From positions 644,300 through 708,299 of the forward strand of contig CAVYZX010000004.1 of the NCBI GenBank assembly GCA_963773035.1: 64,000 nucleotides of DNA, given 5' to 3'. Each line of letters starts with the position of its first letter. The stretch's first letter is position 1. Below the pieces are notes generated by a model. It was given only the letters and a program-made list of their open reading frames with translations, did not search any database and had not been told where the DNA came from. This DNA comes from CAVRXZ01 sp963773035 (GTDB taxonomy: Bacteria > Acidobacteriota > Vicinamibacteria > Vicinamibacterales > CAVVIG01). Shown one piece after another: positions 44,342-54,323 of the stretch. The position numbers were made by a program, and so were the translations under genes.

Positions 44342-45871
44342 CTACTGCTTCTCGTACACCTGCGTACTGACGTACGCGACCCCGCTCGCGTCGGTCCCCT
44401 TCGCGACAACAGTCAGCGTTTTCCGATCCGCTGAGAGCGTCCACGTCGCCGTTTCGCTTCCGACTTGATCGCCCGCCATGGTCCGCTCGAACGTATTCCC
44501 ATCGACGCGCTTCACCGTGACCCGGGCGTTTCCCCAGTTTGGAATCGGGTATTCCTTACCATCGGCCTTGGCCGTGTAGTCGTACGTAGACAAAGGTGAG
44601 CCGTTGCCCTGGGGTCGCCGCCACGACGAGACCTCGTACTTGGCTTCGTCCCCATTGACGGTCACGACCATCTCACGCCGGTAAGGCATCAGATTCGAAG
44701 GCTCGTAGCTGGACACGAAGAGATTGAGCACCCATTTGCCTTCCAGCGGATCGCCGCTGCCCTTCTTGCCGGCCCTCGCAGCGGGTGCGGATTTTCGGGC
44801 AGCCGCTGGCGCCGCGCTCTTGCCAGCTATCAGCGGGATCTCATCGGCCGGCACGTTGCGCAACAGGCGCGCCTTCCAGGCCGGCGTGTTCGCCTTGATC
44901 TCGCGGTACGCAGCCTCCAGGAACATGTCGGTCGTCCATGGACCGGTCGTCGCGCCGTACAAGCCGTCGTAGTCGAGGCTCACACCGGCGGCTTTGACCT
45001 GCTCGACCGTCTTACCGTCGAGCACGAGCTGGGTGATCCGATCCGCGATGATCGTCATCGCATCCCGGTACTCCACCAGGTCGATCTCGTTCGAGATTCG
45101 TCCATGCCCGGGAATGATGCGGGTGCCACCCATCGAGTTGAATTCGGGGATCGCGAGATCGATCAGATGGTTCAGGGCGTCGATAACGCCATTCAACGTG
45201 CCACCGTGCTTGACGTCAATCACGGGATATCGATCGGTCGAAAAAATGTCGCCGGCACTGATGACATCGGACTTTCGGAAGAAGACCATCAAATCGCCGT
45301 CGGTGTGCGCCGCCGGCTGATGGATGATCTCGACGCCCTCGCCGGTCACGAACAGCGTCTTGAGGGGCGCGGCAAACGGATCGGTCGGCCACAGAGGCGA
45401 CGGCAGAGGCGTCGATCCGTCTTTCGAGCTCGTCATCTTGTTGTACGCCTTCTCCTGTGCGTACACGCGCGCCCCCTGCTCGATGAACGCGTTCAAATTG
45501 TCGCCGGCGGACTTGGCGAACCGCTCGTTGCCACCGACATGATCCGGATCGGCGCTTGTGTTGACGATGTGGCGGATCGGCAGGGGTGAGATGGTCTTGA
45601 TCGCCGCGAGCAGCTTGTCGCTCATCGCCACCGTATTGGTGTCGACGACGAAAAGGGCGTTCGGACCGACCTGCACCGTGACGTTGCTGCCGGCCCCCGC
45701 CAGCATGTACACCGTTCCCTGCACGGGCAGGACTTCGACCTCACCGGTGCTCTCGTAGCTCGGGCGGTACGGACGGGCAAGATCCTTCGCGTTGCGGCCT
45801 CGCTGCGCGCCCACGTCTGCCACGGCCGCGAGACCGACGAGCACCGTCACGGCGCATGCCGCTCGCGTCAT
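44342..45871 (-). CDS. Exported metallo-beta-lactamase-fold protein with lipocalin-like C-terminal domain
   Basis: 509 aa with a signal peptide (CAVTVLVGLAAVADVGA). The MBL fold is evident: GPNALFVVDTNTVAMSDKLL, AAHTDGDLMVFF, ISAGDIFSTDRYP and IIPGHGRIS. The first metal motif, normally HxHxDH, reads SADPDH here (NTSADPDHVGGNE), so both early His ligands are missing while the Asp-His pair, later His, Asp and His remain. Residues about 385-509 are a separate beta domain (KWVLNLFVSSYEPSNLMPYR; TWTLSADRKTLTVVAKG) related to the remnant at 4354. Last gene of a four-gene operon; its ATG overlaps the upstream stop as ATGA. Confidence 0.8.
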   Translation of the reverse strand: MTRAACAVTVLVGLAAVADVGAQRGRNAKDLARPYRPSYESTGEVEVLPVQGTVYMLAGAGSNVTVQVGPNALFVVDTNTVAMSDKLLAAIKTISPLPIRHIVNTSADPDHVGGNERFAKSAGDNLNAFIEQGARVYAQEKAYNKMTSSKDGSTPLPSPLWPTDPFAAPLKTLFVTGEGVEIIHQPAAHTDGDLMVFFRKSDVISAGDIFSTDRYPVIDVKHGGTLNGVIDALNHLIDLAIPEFNSMGGTRIIPGHGRISNEIDLVEYRDAMTIIADRITQLVLDGKTVEQVKAAGVSLDYDGLYGATTGPWTTDMFLEAAYREIKANTPAWKARLLRNVPADEIPLIAGKSAAPAAARKSAPAARAGKKGSGDPLEGKWVLNLFVSSYEPSNLMPYRREMVVTVNGDEAKYEVSSWRRPQGNGSPLSTYDYTAKADGKEYPIPNWGNARVTVKRVDGNTFERTMAGDQVGSETATWTLSADRKTLTVVAKGTDASGVAYVSTQVYEKQ

Positions 45872-46794
45872 TTCGCTCCTCCGTTGGTGGCGCTGCTGTT
45901 CGGCGCCTGCTTCATCAACTGCTTCAGCTTCTCGGCGTACTCGGGATAAAGCGTCTCCTTTCCGCCGAGCGTTGCCTCGAACGGGAGCTTGTTCTCGTCC
46001 GCGTATTCAGGATGCCTGGCGCCTAGCGGATAGTGCGGCACGTCCCCCTGACGCAGCCACGGAACCTCTTCGGCAACGTCCACCTGGGTGATGGGGTTTT
46101 CACGCGCCGCCGGATTCCAGCGGAACGTGGACGTCCGGATCATCGGCTCTTCCAGATAGACCGGATCGTCAATCTGCGTGATGAGCATCAGGCGGTCGCC
46201 GTGCCGGATGAAGTACTCGTGCATCACGGCATAGGGACTGACCGGAACGCCGTTTCGCTGCATGAACATCGGTTTGAAATGCGTCGTGGTGACGTGCAGC
46301 ATTCCGTTTTCCCACTCACCGGTCGAAAAACCAGTCCACAGGTGCTCTGCGGCATCCGATGGATGAGACCGGCCATCGAGCCAGATTGTGCGGTTCGCGT
46401 TCTCGAACAAGCCAGTCAGCGTGTACGCGACGAGCTTGCGTGTGACCGGGTCGATGATCTCGCCGATGTGAGGACTCGGGTTCGGCCCGCGCATCGAATA
46501 CGTCCCCGCATGCGGCCGCGACTGATGCTCCGGGACGGCCTGGATCGTCGCGTTCCACGCGAGCGCCTTCTGTTTGCCAGCGGCGTTCAGGGGAAAGCCT
46601 GTGAAGTTTCCGAGCTCGGGGCCTGGATCGATGCGAACGAGCCGCTCCTCGTCATTCACCATCGTCCACGAGCCAGCGAGCTCCACCATCTGCGGCTGGC
46701 CGCCGTCAGGTGGCGCCTGAGCAACGAGTGGAGACGCACCGATCACGACCAGGAGTGCAAGACGTACCAGCGCGAGCAGTTGGACACGTTGCAT
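45868..46794 (-). CDS. Secreted hypothetical protein (acidobacterial family)
   Basis: 308 aa from the ATG at 46794, preceded by AAGGGAAGG. Signal peptide about 1-24 (LLALVRLALLVVIGASPLVA). The mature protein opens LAGSWTMVNDEERLVR and contains PSPHIGEIIDPVTRKLVAYT, GFSTGEWENGMLHVTTTHFK and YFIRHGDRLMLITQIDDPVY. This lipocalin-like beta pattern is shared with the DUF6152 partner regions (35.2 kb) and the gene at 56472. The tail is Lys-rich. It overlaps the downstream MBL gene by four bases (ATGA). Function unknown. Confidence 0.6.
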   Translation of the reverse strand: MQRVQLLALVRLALLVVIGASPLVAQAPPDGGQPQMVELAGSWTMVNDEERLVRIDPGPELGNFTGFPLNAAGKQKALAWNATIQAVPEHQSRPHAGTYSMRGPNPSPHIGEIIDPVTRKLVAYTLTGLFENANRTIWLDGRSHPSDAAEHLWTGFSTGEWENGMLHVTTTHFKPMFMQRNGVPVSPYAVMHEYFIRHGDRLMLITQIDDPVYLEEPMIRTSTFRWNPAARENPITQVDVAEEVPWLRQGDVPHYPLGARHPEYADENKLPFEATLGGKETLYPEYAEKLKQLMKQAPNSSATNGGAK

Positions 46795-46808
46795 GGGGCC
46801 TTCCCTTC

Positions 46809-47585
46809 TCAAATCGGACGGCAGGGTGCCGGCTTCCACCTGGACCCGTCCGGCTCACGCTTGAAGTGCATGCTCGTCGTGTATTCCCCGGTGAGGTACC
46901 TCGGATCGCTGACGTACTGCGAAACCGTGAGCCAGACGTCGCCGTTCGGGAACGCCACGCGGTCCCAATGCTCGGTCAGCGTCGTCTGCTCGCTGTAGGC
47001 CACGCCATTGCGGCGGAGCCATCCTTCGAGCAGGTTCGTTGTCACGACCTTCAAGGCTCGTGGCGGCAGCGGGGGCGGAGGTCCGCCGGCCCTCCCCACT
47101 GGCGCAACGCCGAGCGGTTCCCAGACGGCGACGGAGAACCCCTGCAACGACCTCGGGCCTTCAGCGGTCTTGGTCACGAACTGCAGCAGACGCGTCTGCT
47201 GCCCCGCGTCGCTCTCCACCTTCAGCACATCGTCTCCCTGCCAGGAGATGTTGAGGCGCGTGGGCATGCGCATCAATCCGGCGGCGCCGAACGCCTTGCA
47301 CGACCCGTCGGTCTGGGGATCCCAGGCAAACGCGACGCGCCGGCCCTCGTCGCTGAGCGGGACGCTGATGTAATCCCCCTTGGGAGGCGTCACCATCCGC
47401 CATCGCCAGTCCTCGGTTACGACCGACACCCAGTAGCCGGTGAGGTCGTACGGCGCCGACGCACGCGGGGTCGATGGGGTCTGCGGCGCCGTCGGCTGCT
47501 GGGCGGTCGAATTCAGTCCTGACAGGAGCGCGGCTGTGGCAAACGATACGAGATAAGCCAGGCGGAACGAAACCGGCTTCGACAT
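46809..47585 (-). CDS. Secreted hypothetical protein
   Basis: 258 aa. Signal peptide about 1-28 (AYLVSFATAALLSGLNSTAQ), then a Pro/Thr-rich linker. The body begins YDLTGYWVSVVTEDWRWRMV and GDYISVPLSDEGRRVAFAWD, with two cysteines (GSCKAFG and the C-terminal APCRPI) that could form a disulfide, and a Gly/Pro-rich loop of six prolines. The TGYWVSxVTEDWRWRM opening marks a conserved acidobacterial exported family without a known function. Stop to next start is 14 bases, so it is cotranscribed with the 46794 gene. Confidence 0.6.
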   Translation of the reverse strand: MSKPVSFRLAYLVSFATAALLSGLNSTAQQPTAPQTPSTPRASAPYDLTGYWVSVVTEDWRWRMVTPPKGDYISVPLSDEGRRVAFAWDPQTDGSCKAFGAAGLMRMPTRLNISWQGDDVLKVESDAGQQTRLLQFVTKTAEGPRSLQGFSVAVWEPLGVAPVGRAGGPPPPLPPRALKVVTTNLLEGWLRRNGVAYSEQTTLTEHWDRVAFPNGDVWLTVSQYVSDPRYLTGEYTTSMHFKREPDGSRWKPAPCRPI

Positions 47586-47609
47586 GTCCGGAAGTATAAG
47601 TCGCTGGAG

Positions 47610-47978
47610 TCAGCTCGCGCGAGTCTTCACGAACGCGACGACGAAGAGGATGCCCAGTATCACATCGGGTATGGCCGCCTGGAAATCGGCAGCGGAGATC
47701 CGCGCCTGGTTGTACAAGAGCACCAGCGTCACCACGTAACTGAACTTCTCGAACATGCTCGGGACCATGAGCGGGCGAAACCGGATCGGATTGGAACCGA
47801 TGACGAGAAACGCGAATTGCCACGCCATGGTGATCGCGAAGAAGCCGTAGAAAAAATGCGGATACTCTGTCGGCGGCGCGTACCGGCGGCCCGTCACGTC
47901 GACGAGCCAGTAGAAGGGCGTCAGCACGGCGATGCCCCATACGCCGGCGATGATGAAGACGTATTTGGCGAATTTCAC
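47610..47978 (-). CDS. Four-helix membrane protein of unknown function
   Basis: 122 aa from a GTG start with GGAGG seven bases upstream. Helices: YVFIIAGVWGIAVLTPFYWL, FFYGFFAITMAWQFAFLVIG, SMFEKFSYVVTLVLLYNQAR and DVILGILFVVAFVKT. The conserved-looking YPHFFYGF and FRPLMVPSMFEK sit on loops. First gene of the operon 47978-44342. I do not recognise a named family. Confidence 0.6.
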   Translation of the reverse strand: MKFAKYVFIIAGVWGIAVLTPFYWLVDVTGRRYAPPTEYPHFFYGFFAITMAWQFAFLVIGSNPIRFRPLMVPSMFEKFSYVVTLVLLYNQARISAADFQAAIPDVILGILFVVAFVKTRAS

Positions 47979-48161
47979 AATTCAGCCTCCATTCCGTCGC
48001 GATCTCACCACTTCGAAGAAACGCGGCGGTCTCTATATTAAGTAGGACTAAGAGAAATCATCTCTTTCGATAGCCGCAGGGGGTTGACGTACGCCCTCCA
48101 CGAGCCCAACATCCCTGCGTAGTGGCACCGGAGCCGCCGAATACGGCACAAAGGGCACGCA

Positions 48162-49817
48162 ATGTCTGACCGTCGAAACACCCGCCGATTCCTCACCGCA
48201 GCTCTCTGCTCGCTGCTCGCGATCAGCGGCCGAGTGTCGGCCCAGAGGCCCGCCGCCCAGCCGTCACAAGCCACTCCCGCGCAAGCCACTTCGGACGCGC
48301 TTGGGCGAGATACGCCTTTCGGGACGGTGACCGGGTTCAACCTGGCGGTGCGCCGCGGCGACTTTGTCGTCGCCGCGCGTTACCTCCAGCTCAGTGGACG
48401 GGGCGCCCGGGAGACCGAGAATGTCGCTCGCGATCTGAATGAGCTCCTCGACCGGTACTTCACGCAACCGTTGACGACGCTGAGCGCGTCGCCAGCAGGA
48501 GCGCTGGACGATGGCCTCGCCGCTAATCGCGAGCGGCTCACGCTCGCGATGGGCGATCGGCCGGTCGATATCCTGCTGGTACGGATCAACGATCCGAACG
48601 CCGGTCAGATTTGGCTGTTCTCTTCGGAATCGCTGGCACAAGTCCCGGCACTGAGCCGCTCGCAACAAGAGACGTTGGTCGAGCGCCTCATGCCGTCGAG
48701 TTTGGTTGCACGCTCGTTCTGGGGCATCTCGCTCGCGCAATGGATAGTCTGGGCCGCCTCGATCGTCCTTCCTCTGCTGTTGTTCTGGACCGCGGCACTC
48801 TGTGTTGGCGCGTCTTCGAGACGGCTCATCCGCGACACAACGCGCCGCACGGTGTTCGAGGCGTGGTGGAAGGGGGTGCGGTGGCTCCTCATCATCGCAT
48901 TGACGCTCGGGACCCACCTTCTCCTGATGCCTTGGCTGGGATTCAGCCTGACGTTCCGCTACACGTACTCTCGAATCGCGCTGGTCGTCGCCGTCATTAT
49001 CTCTGCGCTGCTCGCGTGGCGGCTGGTGTCGGTGACGTTCGCGCATGCGCGCCAGCTCGCCCTTCGGCACGGACGATCCGACACGCGGTCGCTGATGTTG
49101 CTGGGCGAACGAGTCGTCAAAGTTCTGGTGGTGATGATCGCAGTGTTCGGCCTGTTGGCCCTTGCCGGCCTAGATCCGACCACTGCTCTTGCCGGCGTCG
49201 GCATCGCCGGCGTGGCAGTTGCCCTGGGAGCACAGAAGAGTATCGAGAATCTGGTCGGTGCCATTTTCCTGCTTACCGATAGGGCCCTTGCTGTCGGCGA
49301 CTACTGCCGGGTGGCGGATCGCGAAGGGTGGATCGAAGACATCACGCTCCGTTCGGTCCGGCTCCGCACGCTGCAGCAGACACTCGTGTCGATCCCGGCC
49401 GGACTTCTGTCGCAAGGGAGCATCGAAAATTTCACGACGCGCGGAAAAATTCTCCTGCAGAGCATTCTTCGGCTTCGCTATGGCACCACGGCGGAGCAAC
49501 TCCAAACGATTTTGAGCGGCATCGATCGAATTCTCGCTGAGCATCCGACCGTCGAAAAAGAGAGCGCGCGCGTGAGGCTGGTCGAATTCGGTCCGCAGGC
49601 GGTCGAACTCGAGTTGTTCGCTTACATCACGACTTCAGACATGGCGACGTTCCTGAAGGTACGCGAGCATCTCTTGTTGCGGGTCGCTGCCGTGGTCGAG
49701 TCCTCGGGCAGCGCGTTCGCCGCGCCGACACAATTCATCCACATTCGTGAAGACGGGATACAGCACGACGTTCATGGCGAAGGGGCTGAGGAGCACGCGG
49801 CGGTGCGGCAGGCGTGA
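48162..49817 (+). CDS. MscS-type mechanosensitive ion channel
   Basis: 551 aa with AAAGG upstream of the ATG. Signal peptide (LTAALCSLLAISGRVSA) and a periplasmic N-terminal domain (about 30-185) typical of larger MscS homologues. Transmembrane helices follow from about 190 (WIVWAASIVLPLLLFWTAAL and two to three more). The pore helix TM3 and beta domain read AGVGIAGVAVALGAQKSIEN, LVGAIFLLTDRALAVGDYCR and VRLRTLQQTLVSIPAGLLS. It opens under membrane tension to release solutes in hypo-osmotic shock. Convergent with the ABC permease (19-base gap). Confidence 0.88.
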   Translation: MSDRRNTRRFLTAALCSLLAISGRVSAQRPAAQPSQATPAQATSDALGRDTPFGTVTGFNLAVRRGDFVVAARYLQLSGRGARETENVARDLNELLDRYFTQPLTTLSASPAGALDDGLAANRERLTLAMGDRPVDILLVRINDPNAGQIWLFSSESLAQVPALSRSQQETLVERLMPSSLVARSFWGISLAQWIVWAASIVLPLLLFWTAALCVGASSRRLIRDTTRRTVFEAWWKGVRWLLIIALTLGTHLLLMPWLGFSLTFRYTYSRIALVVAVIISALLAWRLVSVTFAHARQLALRHGRSDTRSLMLLGERVVKVLVVMIAVFGLLALAGLDPTTALAGVGIAGVAVALGAQKSIENLVGAIFLLTDRALAVGDYCRVADREGWIEDITLRSVRLRTLQQTLVSIPAGLLSQGSIENFTTRGKILLQSILRLRYGTTAEQLQTILSGIDRILAEHPTVEKESARVRLVEFGPQAVELELFAYITTSDMATFLKVREHLLLRVAAVVESSGSAFAAPTQFIHIREDGIQHDVHGEGAEEHAAVRQA

Positions 49818-49836
49818 CCGACGGGATGGCACCAGC

Positions 49837-52392
49837 TTATTCGGCCCGGAGGGCGTTCGTCGGCGAGATGGACGCTGCGCGTGCGGCCGGGATAAGAGCC
49901 GCGACGAACGCGCAGGCAGCGAGCGACCCTGCGGCAACAGCGAGGGCTGGCGGATCCCAGAACTTGACGCCGTAGAGTTGAGCCGAGATGAGCCTGCCCG
50001 CCCCGACGGCCAGCGGCAGGCCGAGTGCAAGGCCAACGGCGACCCGCCGGAACGCCCCGCTCAATACCATCGCGACGACTCTGCTGCGATCGGCGCCAAG
50101 AGCCATCCGGATGCCGATCTCGTTCGTGCGCTGTGCCACGGTATAGGCAGTGACGCCATAGAGTCCGACGGCGGCGAGCATCAAGGCGACGACGCCGAAT
50201 ACCCCGGCCAGGCTCGCCACGGCTCGCTGCTGATCGAATGACCGGTCGACCTGCTGCTGCATCGTCCTGACGCTCGTGACGGTCAGGTTCGGATCGGCGT
50301 CGGCGAGCGCCCGTTTTACTTGTGGCTCGAGAGCGCCCACTGGCGTGTTCGTGACCACGAGCAGGCCGCGTACGAAGTGCGACTGGGTTTCGAGACGTTT
50401 CATCAGCGGGTGCTTGTAGTCGACCGTCTGCTCGAGCGGTACGTAGAACATCGCCCGGGCAGGTCTGTCGAGCCCGAACCCGGCGAATTTCGCATCCCGT
50501 ACGATGCCAACGATGCGATACGTGCCGGCGTACTCAGGCAAATCCATACCGAAGTGCTGATCGATCGGACTCTCGTCGCTCTTGAAGAAACGGCGAACGA
50601 ACGCTTCGTTCACCACCGCTACCGGCTCACTCGTTTCGTTGTCGGCGGCGGTGAAGTAACGGCCGCGGACGAGCGTCACGCCGAGATTCTGAAGATAGTT
50701 GCGGCTGACGCGATCCCACGACGCGTCGCTCTGATCCCCTGGCTTGGGTGGCGGATGTCCGGCGACCAGCACCCCCTCGCTCCAATTCTCGGTGAGCGGG
50801 TTGTAGAGGGCGAGCCCAGTCGCGCGCACGCCCGGCAGACGATTGAGACGCTCATCGAGATCGCGATAGAGCGTCGCGAGCTTCGCGCCCGAGTAATTGG
50901 CCGGCGGCCGGTTCAACCCGACCAGAACTCGTCCTTCAATCTCGAAGCCGAAATCCTGGCCTTCGAGGTTGCCGAGGCTTCGCGCGAGCATGGTTGATCC
51001 AGCGACGAGCACAACCGACAAGCCTGCCTGGACGATCAGCAGCGCCCGGCGTGCGAAGGAGGAGTGATCGCGAGTGCTGCGGCCGGCGCCGCGGAGGGCG
51101 TCGATCGGATCGGTGCGCGTGGCGAACCACGCAGGCGCCGTGCCGAACACGATGCCGGTTACGAGCGCGAGACCGAACGCGAAGGTCAGAACCATCGGCG
51201 CAGGACGAACATCGATCGGCAAGAAGGTCGCGCCGGCGAAGGCCATTGCCAGCAACAGGCGCGCGGCCACGACGGCGACGACGAGTCCCGCGACCGCACC
51301 GGCAACGGCGAGAAGGACACTCTCGAGGAGCGCATGGGTCACGATCTGCCGGCGCGATGCCCCCATGGCCAGCCGCACGGCGGTCTGCGCGCGCCGGGCC
51401 ATGGCGCGGGCGAGCAGCAGGTTCGCAACGTTGGCGCACGCGATCAGGAGCAAGAGCCCGCACACACCGAGAAGAATCTGAAGGCTGCGTCCGTACTGCT
51501 CTTTCATGGTGCCGACGCCTGCCCCGGCCGGCACCACCGTGATGACCTGCTTGGGCAGACTCTCAAGGATGGCTGGCATGAAGTTCGACGGGTAGCCCGC
51601 GTCGTATTGCAGCCACTGCTTGAGGATGCCGGTGAGTCGCGCGCCGAGGCCGTCGGTCGTTGCGCCCGCACGCAGCCGGCCGATCACCCGCAGCCACGCG
51701 GCGGGAGATTGTAGGATCGAGGTGTCGCCGTTGATCAGCGGTTCCTGCTGCAGCGGAATCCACAGATCGGGCGGGTCGCCGCGCAGCGTTTCACCGAAGA
51801 ATCCCGGCGGCGTGACGCCGACGACCGTGAACGGGTGGCCTTCGACGAAGAGCGTAGCGCCCACGACCGACGCGTCGCCGCCGTACGTGTTTTGCCAGAC
51901 GTGATGACTGAGCACGACGGCTGAAGGCGCGGCACGAGTATCATCCGCCGGCGTGAACACGCGACCGCCGAACGCGCCGACGCCGAGCGTCGTGAAGTAG
52001 TTGCCGGTGACGAACTCGGAGCGCAGCGGCCTCGACGCCGTATCGACGTCCTGCCGCCTGACGCTGAGGCGGGCGCCTGCGGCCTGAAAGGCCGTGACCT
52101 CTTCGAACTCGGGCATTTCGGCCTTCAGCCGTTCGAATAGCGCAAACGGATACAGCCCCCATCGGTCCTGCGGACCGCCCTGGACGCAGCAGGCATCGCC
52201 GTCACCGATCCGGTAAAGGCGCGACGGATCACCGACCGGCAACGAGCGAAGCATCACCGCATGGATCAGGGTGAAAATGGCCGTGGTCCCGCCGATGCCA
52301 AGGGCGAGGGTCAGGACCGCAGTGGTCGTGAAGACGCGCGCCCGCCAGAACTGTCGCAGTGCGTAGCGCAATTCGCCGGTGAATGTACTCAA
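49837..52392 (-). CDS. MacB/FtsX-like ABC transporter permease (acidobacterial duplicated type)
   Basis: 851 aa from a TTG start (52392) with GGAG six bases upstream. The family opening is intact: ELRYALRQFWRARVFTTTAV, then LTLALGIGGTTAIFTLIHAV. A MacB periplasmic domain (FVTGNYFTTLGVGAFGGRVF) precedes permease block 1 (LLLIACANVANLLLARAMAR) and block 2 (LAAVGLYGVTAYTVAQRTNE), and the end is SISPTNALRAE. It is an orphan permease with no adjacent ATPase, like the copy at 22473. Divergent from the acyl-CoA synthetase with a 249-base gap that holds no recognised gene. Confidence 0.9.
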   Translation of the reverse strand: MSTFTGELRYALRQFWRARVFTTTAVLTLALGIGGTTAIFTLIHAVMLRSLPVGDPSRLYRIGDGDACCVQGGPQDRWGLYPFALFERLKAEMPEFEEVTAFQAAGARLSVRRQDVDTASRPLRSEFVTGNYFTTLGVGAFGGRVFTPADDTRAAPSAVVLSHHVWQNTYGGDASVVGATLFVEGHPFTVVGVTPPGFFGETLRGDPPDLWIPLQQEPLINGDTSILQSPAAWLRVIGRLRAGATTDGLGARLTGILKQWLQYDAGYPSNFMPAILESLPKQVITVVPAGAGVGTMKEQYGRSLQILLGVCGLLLLIACANVANLLLARAMARRAQTAVRLAMGASRRQIVTHALLESVLLAVAGAVAGLVVAVVAARLLLAMAFAGATFLPIDVRPAPMVLTFAFGLALVTGIVFGTAPAWFATRTDPIDALRGAGRSTRDHSSFARRALLIVQAGLSVVLVAGSTMLARSLGNLEGQDFGFEIEGRVLVGLNRPPANYSGAKLATLYRDLDERLNRLPGVRATGLALYNPLTENWSEGVLVAGHPPPKPGDQSDASWDRVSRNYLQNLGVTLVRGRYFTAADNETSEPVAVVNEAFVRRFFKSDESPIDQHFGMDLPEYAGTYRIVGIVRDAKFAGFGLDRPARAMFYVPLEQTVDYKHPLMKRLETQSHFVRGLLVVTNTPVGALEPQVKRALADADPNLTVTSVRTMQQQVDRSFDQQRAVASLAGVFGVVALMLAAVGLYGVTAYTVAQRTNEIGIRMALGADRSRVVAMVLSGAFRRVAVGLALGLPLAVGAGRLISAQLYGVKFWDPPALAVAAGSLAACAFVAALIPAARAASISPTNALRAE

Positions 52393-52641
52393 GGGCGCTC
52401 CTAGCCACTTCTTAGACGGGAGGCAGGTTTCCTGGGTTTCCTGTCCGAGGAGCTGCAGTGCGCGCGAGAGCTCGACGTCGGGAACGCAGATTCACGCCAC
52501 CGGTTGCCGGATCGCGGCTGAGCCGGGCAAGCGTGCCGATTTCGTTGCCGAGCGACAGGTTGAGCCAAAGGCGGATCCCGCCTCGTTTCGCAGCTCTGAC
52601 AACCCGTCTACACTAAGCTGCATGTGTGACTCGAGCGCTGT

Positions 52642-54310
52642 ATGACTCCCGACGAAGCTTTCAAGCATGCACGCGATCAGTTGATCCGCGCGCACGGCGA
52701 CCCAAACCGCGCGGCGGCGTCGTTTCGCTGGCCCGATCTCGACACATTCAACTGGGCGACTCATTGGTTCGATGAGCTTGCGGAGGGCAACCGGCGGCCC
52801 GCATTGCGGGTAGTGACGGACGACGGCGGGCGAAACCGTGACTTTCGCCGAATTGCTCGATCGTTCGAAGCGTGTCGCTCGCTATTTGAGGGAAGCCGGC
52901 GTCAACCGGGGCGATCGAGTCCTCCTCATGCTCACGAACGTCGTGCCGCTCTGGGAGACGATGATTGCCGCGATCCGCCTCGGAGCCGTGGTCATTCCGG
53001 CAACGCCGCAGCTCACGAGCACCGATATCGACGACCGCATCGAGCGCGGCGGCGTGCGTCACATGATCACGGATCCTCAGGGCGCGGCCAAGCTCGCGCA
53101 TCCCGAACGGCTGCAGGTGAAGCTTGCAGTGGGAAACGCGCGGGGATTCGTATCCTTCGACGAAGCGCGCGCCGCTTCAGGACAGATCGAGAATGTGGAC
53201 ACTCGCGCAGATGAGCCGCTGCTGTTGTATTTCACCTCCGGGACGACCGCGAAACCAAAGTTGGTCCTGCACACGCACGCGAGCTATCCCGTCGGCCACC
53301 TGTCGACCATGTACTGGCTGGGCCTCGGCGAGACGGACGTGCATCAAAACATCAGCTCGCCCGGCTGGGCCAAGCACGCCTGGTCGTGCCTTTTCGCGCC
53401 ATGGAATGCCGGCGCAACCGTCCTGGTCCACGAGGGCACCCGCTTTTCGGCACGGCGGACGATCGAGGTCCTCCGCCACGAGGAAGTCACCACGTTGTGC
53501 GCCCCGCCCACGGTCTGGCGCATGGTCGCCCTAGAGCCGCTGGGCGATCGTCCACCGCACCTGCGCGAGCTGGCGAGCGCAGGCGAACCGCTGAACCCCG
53601 AAGTGATCGAGACCATCGAGCGCGCCTGGGGCATCACGATTCGCGACGGATACGGCCAGACCGAAACGACCGCGTTGGTGGGCAACGCTCCCGGCCTGGA
53701 GGTGAAACCTGGCTCGATGGGCAAGCCGCTTCCCGGCTACGACGTCGTGCTGCTTGACGCCCAAGGCCGCGAGTGCAACGAAGGCGAGTTGGCGCTTCGC
53801 TTGACGCCGCGGCCGCTCGGGTTGATGCGGGGATACATCGACGACCCCGCGCGCACCAACCTCGCGATGGCCTCGGGCTTCTATCGCACAGGCGACGAAG
53901 CGCGGCGCGATGCCGATGGATACGTGCACTTCGTCGGCCGTGGCGACGATGTCTTCAAGAGCAGCGACTATCGAATCAGCCCGTTTGAAATCGAAAGCGC
54001 GCTGCTCGAGCACGACGCCGTTGCCGAGGCAGCAGTCGTCGCCAGCGCCGATCCGGTGCGGCTGTGCGTGCCGAAGGCGTTCATCGTGTTGAGGCCGGGA
54101 GTCAAGGAGAATGCCGAGACGGCCCGCAGCATTTTCGAGTTCTGCCGGGCCAATCTCGCTCCGTACAAGCGCATCCGCCGGCTTGAATTCGCGATTCTCC
54201 CGAAGACGATCTCTGGCAAGATCCGCCGCGTCGAGCTGCGCAATCGCGAAGCTGATCGGCGCACACGCGGCGAACGTGGCGCTTCAGAGTTCTGGTCGGA
54301 TGATGCCTGA
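52642..54310 (+). CDS. AMP-dependent acyl-CoA synthetase (single frameshift)
   Basis: The span is 3n+1 bases. The first frame gives MTPDEAFKHARDQLIRAHGD and FNWATHWFDELAEGN, and the second gives VTFAELLDRSKRVARYL onward. Removing one G from the GGG near 52827 joins DDGGE to TVTFAEL in the normal medium-chain acyl-CoA synthetase pattern, giving about 555 aa. ANL motifs are complete: YFTSGTTAKPKLVLHTH (A3), DGYGQTETT (A5), YRTGDEARRDADGYVHF (A7), GRGDDVFKSSDYRI (A8) and the catalytic Lys in KTISGKIRR (A10). It activates a carboxylic acid as acyl-AMP and then acyl-CoA. Stop is 13 bases before the convergent neighbour. Confidence 0.85.
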
Positions 54311-54323
54311 CGTTTGAACGGCC

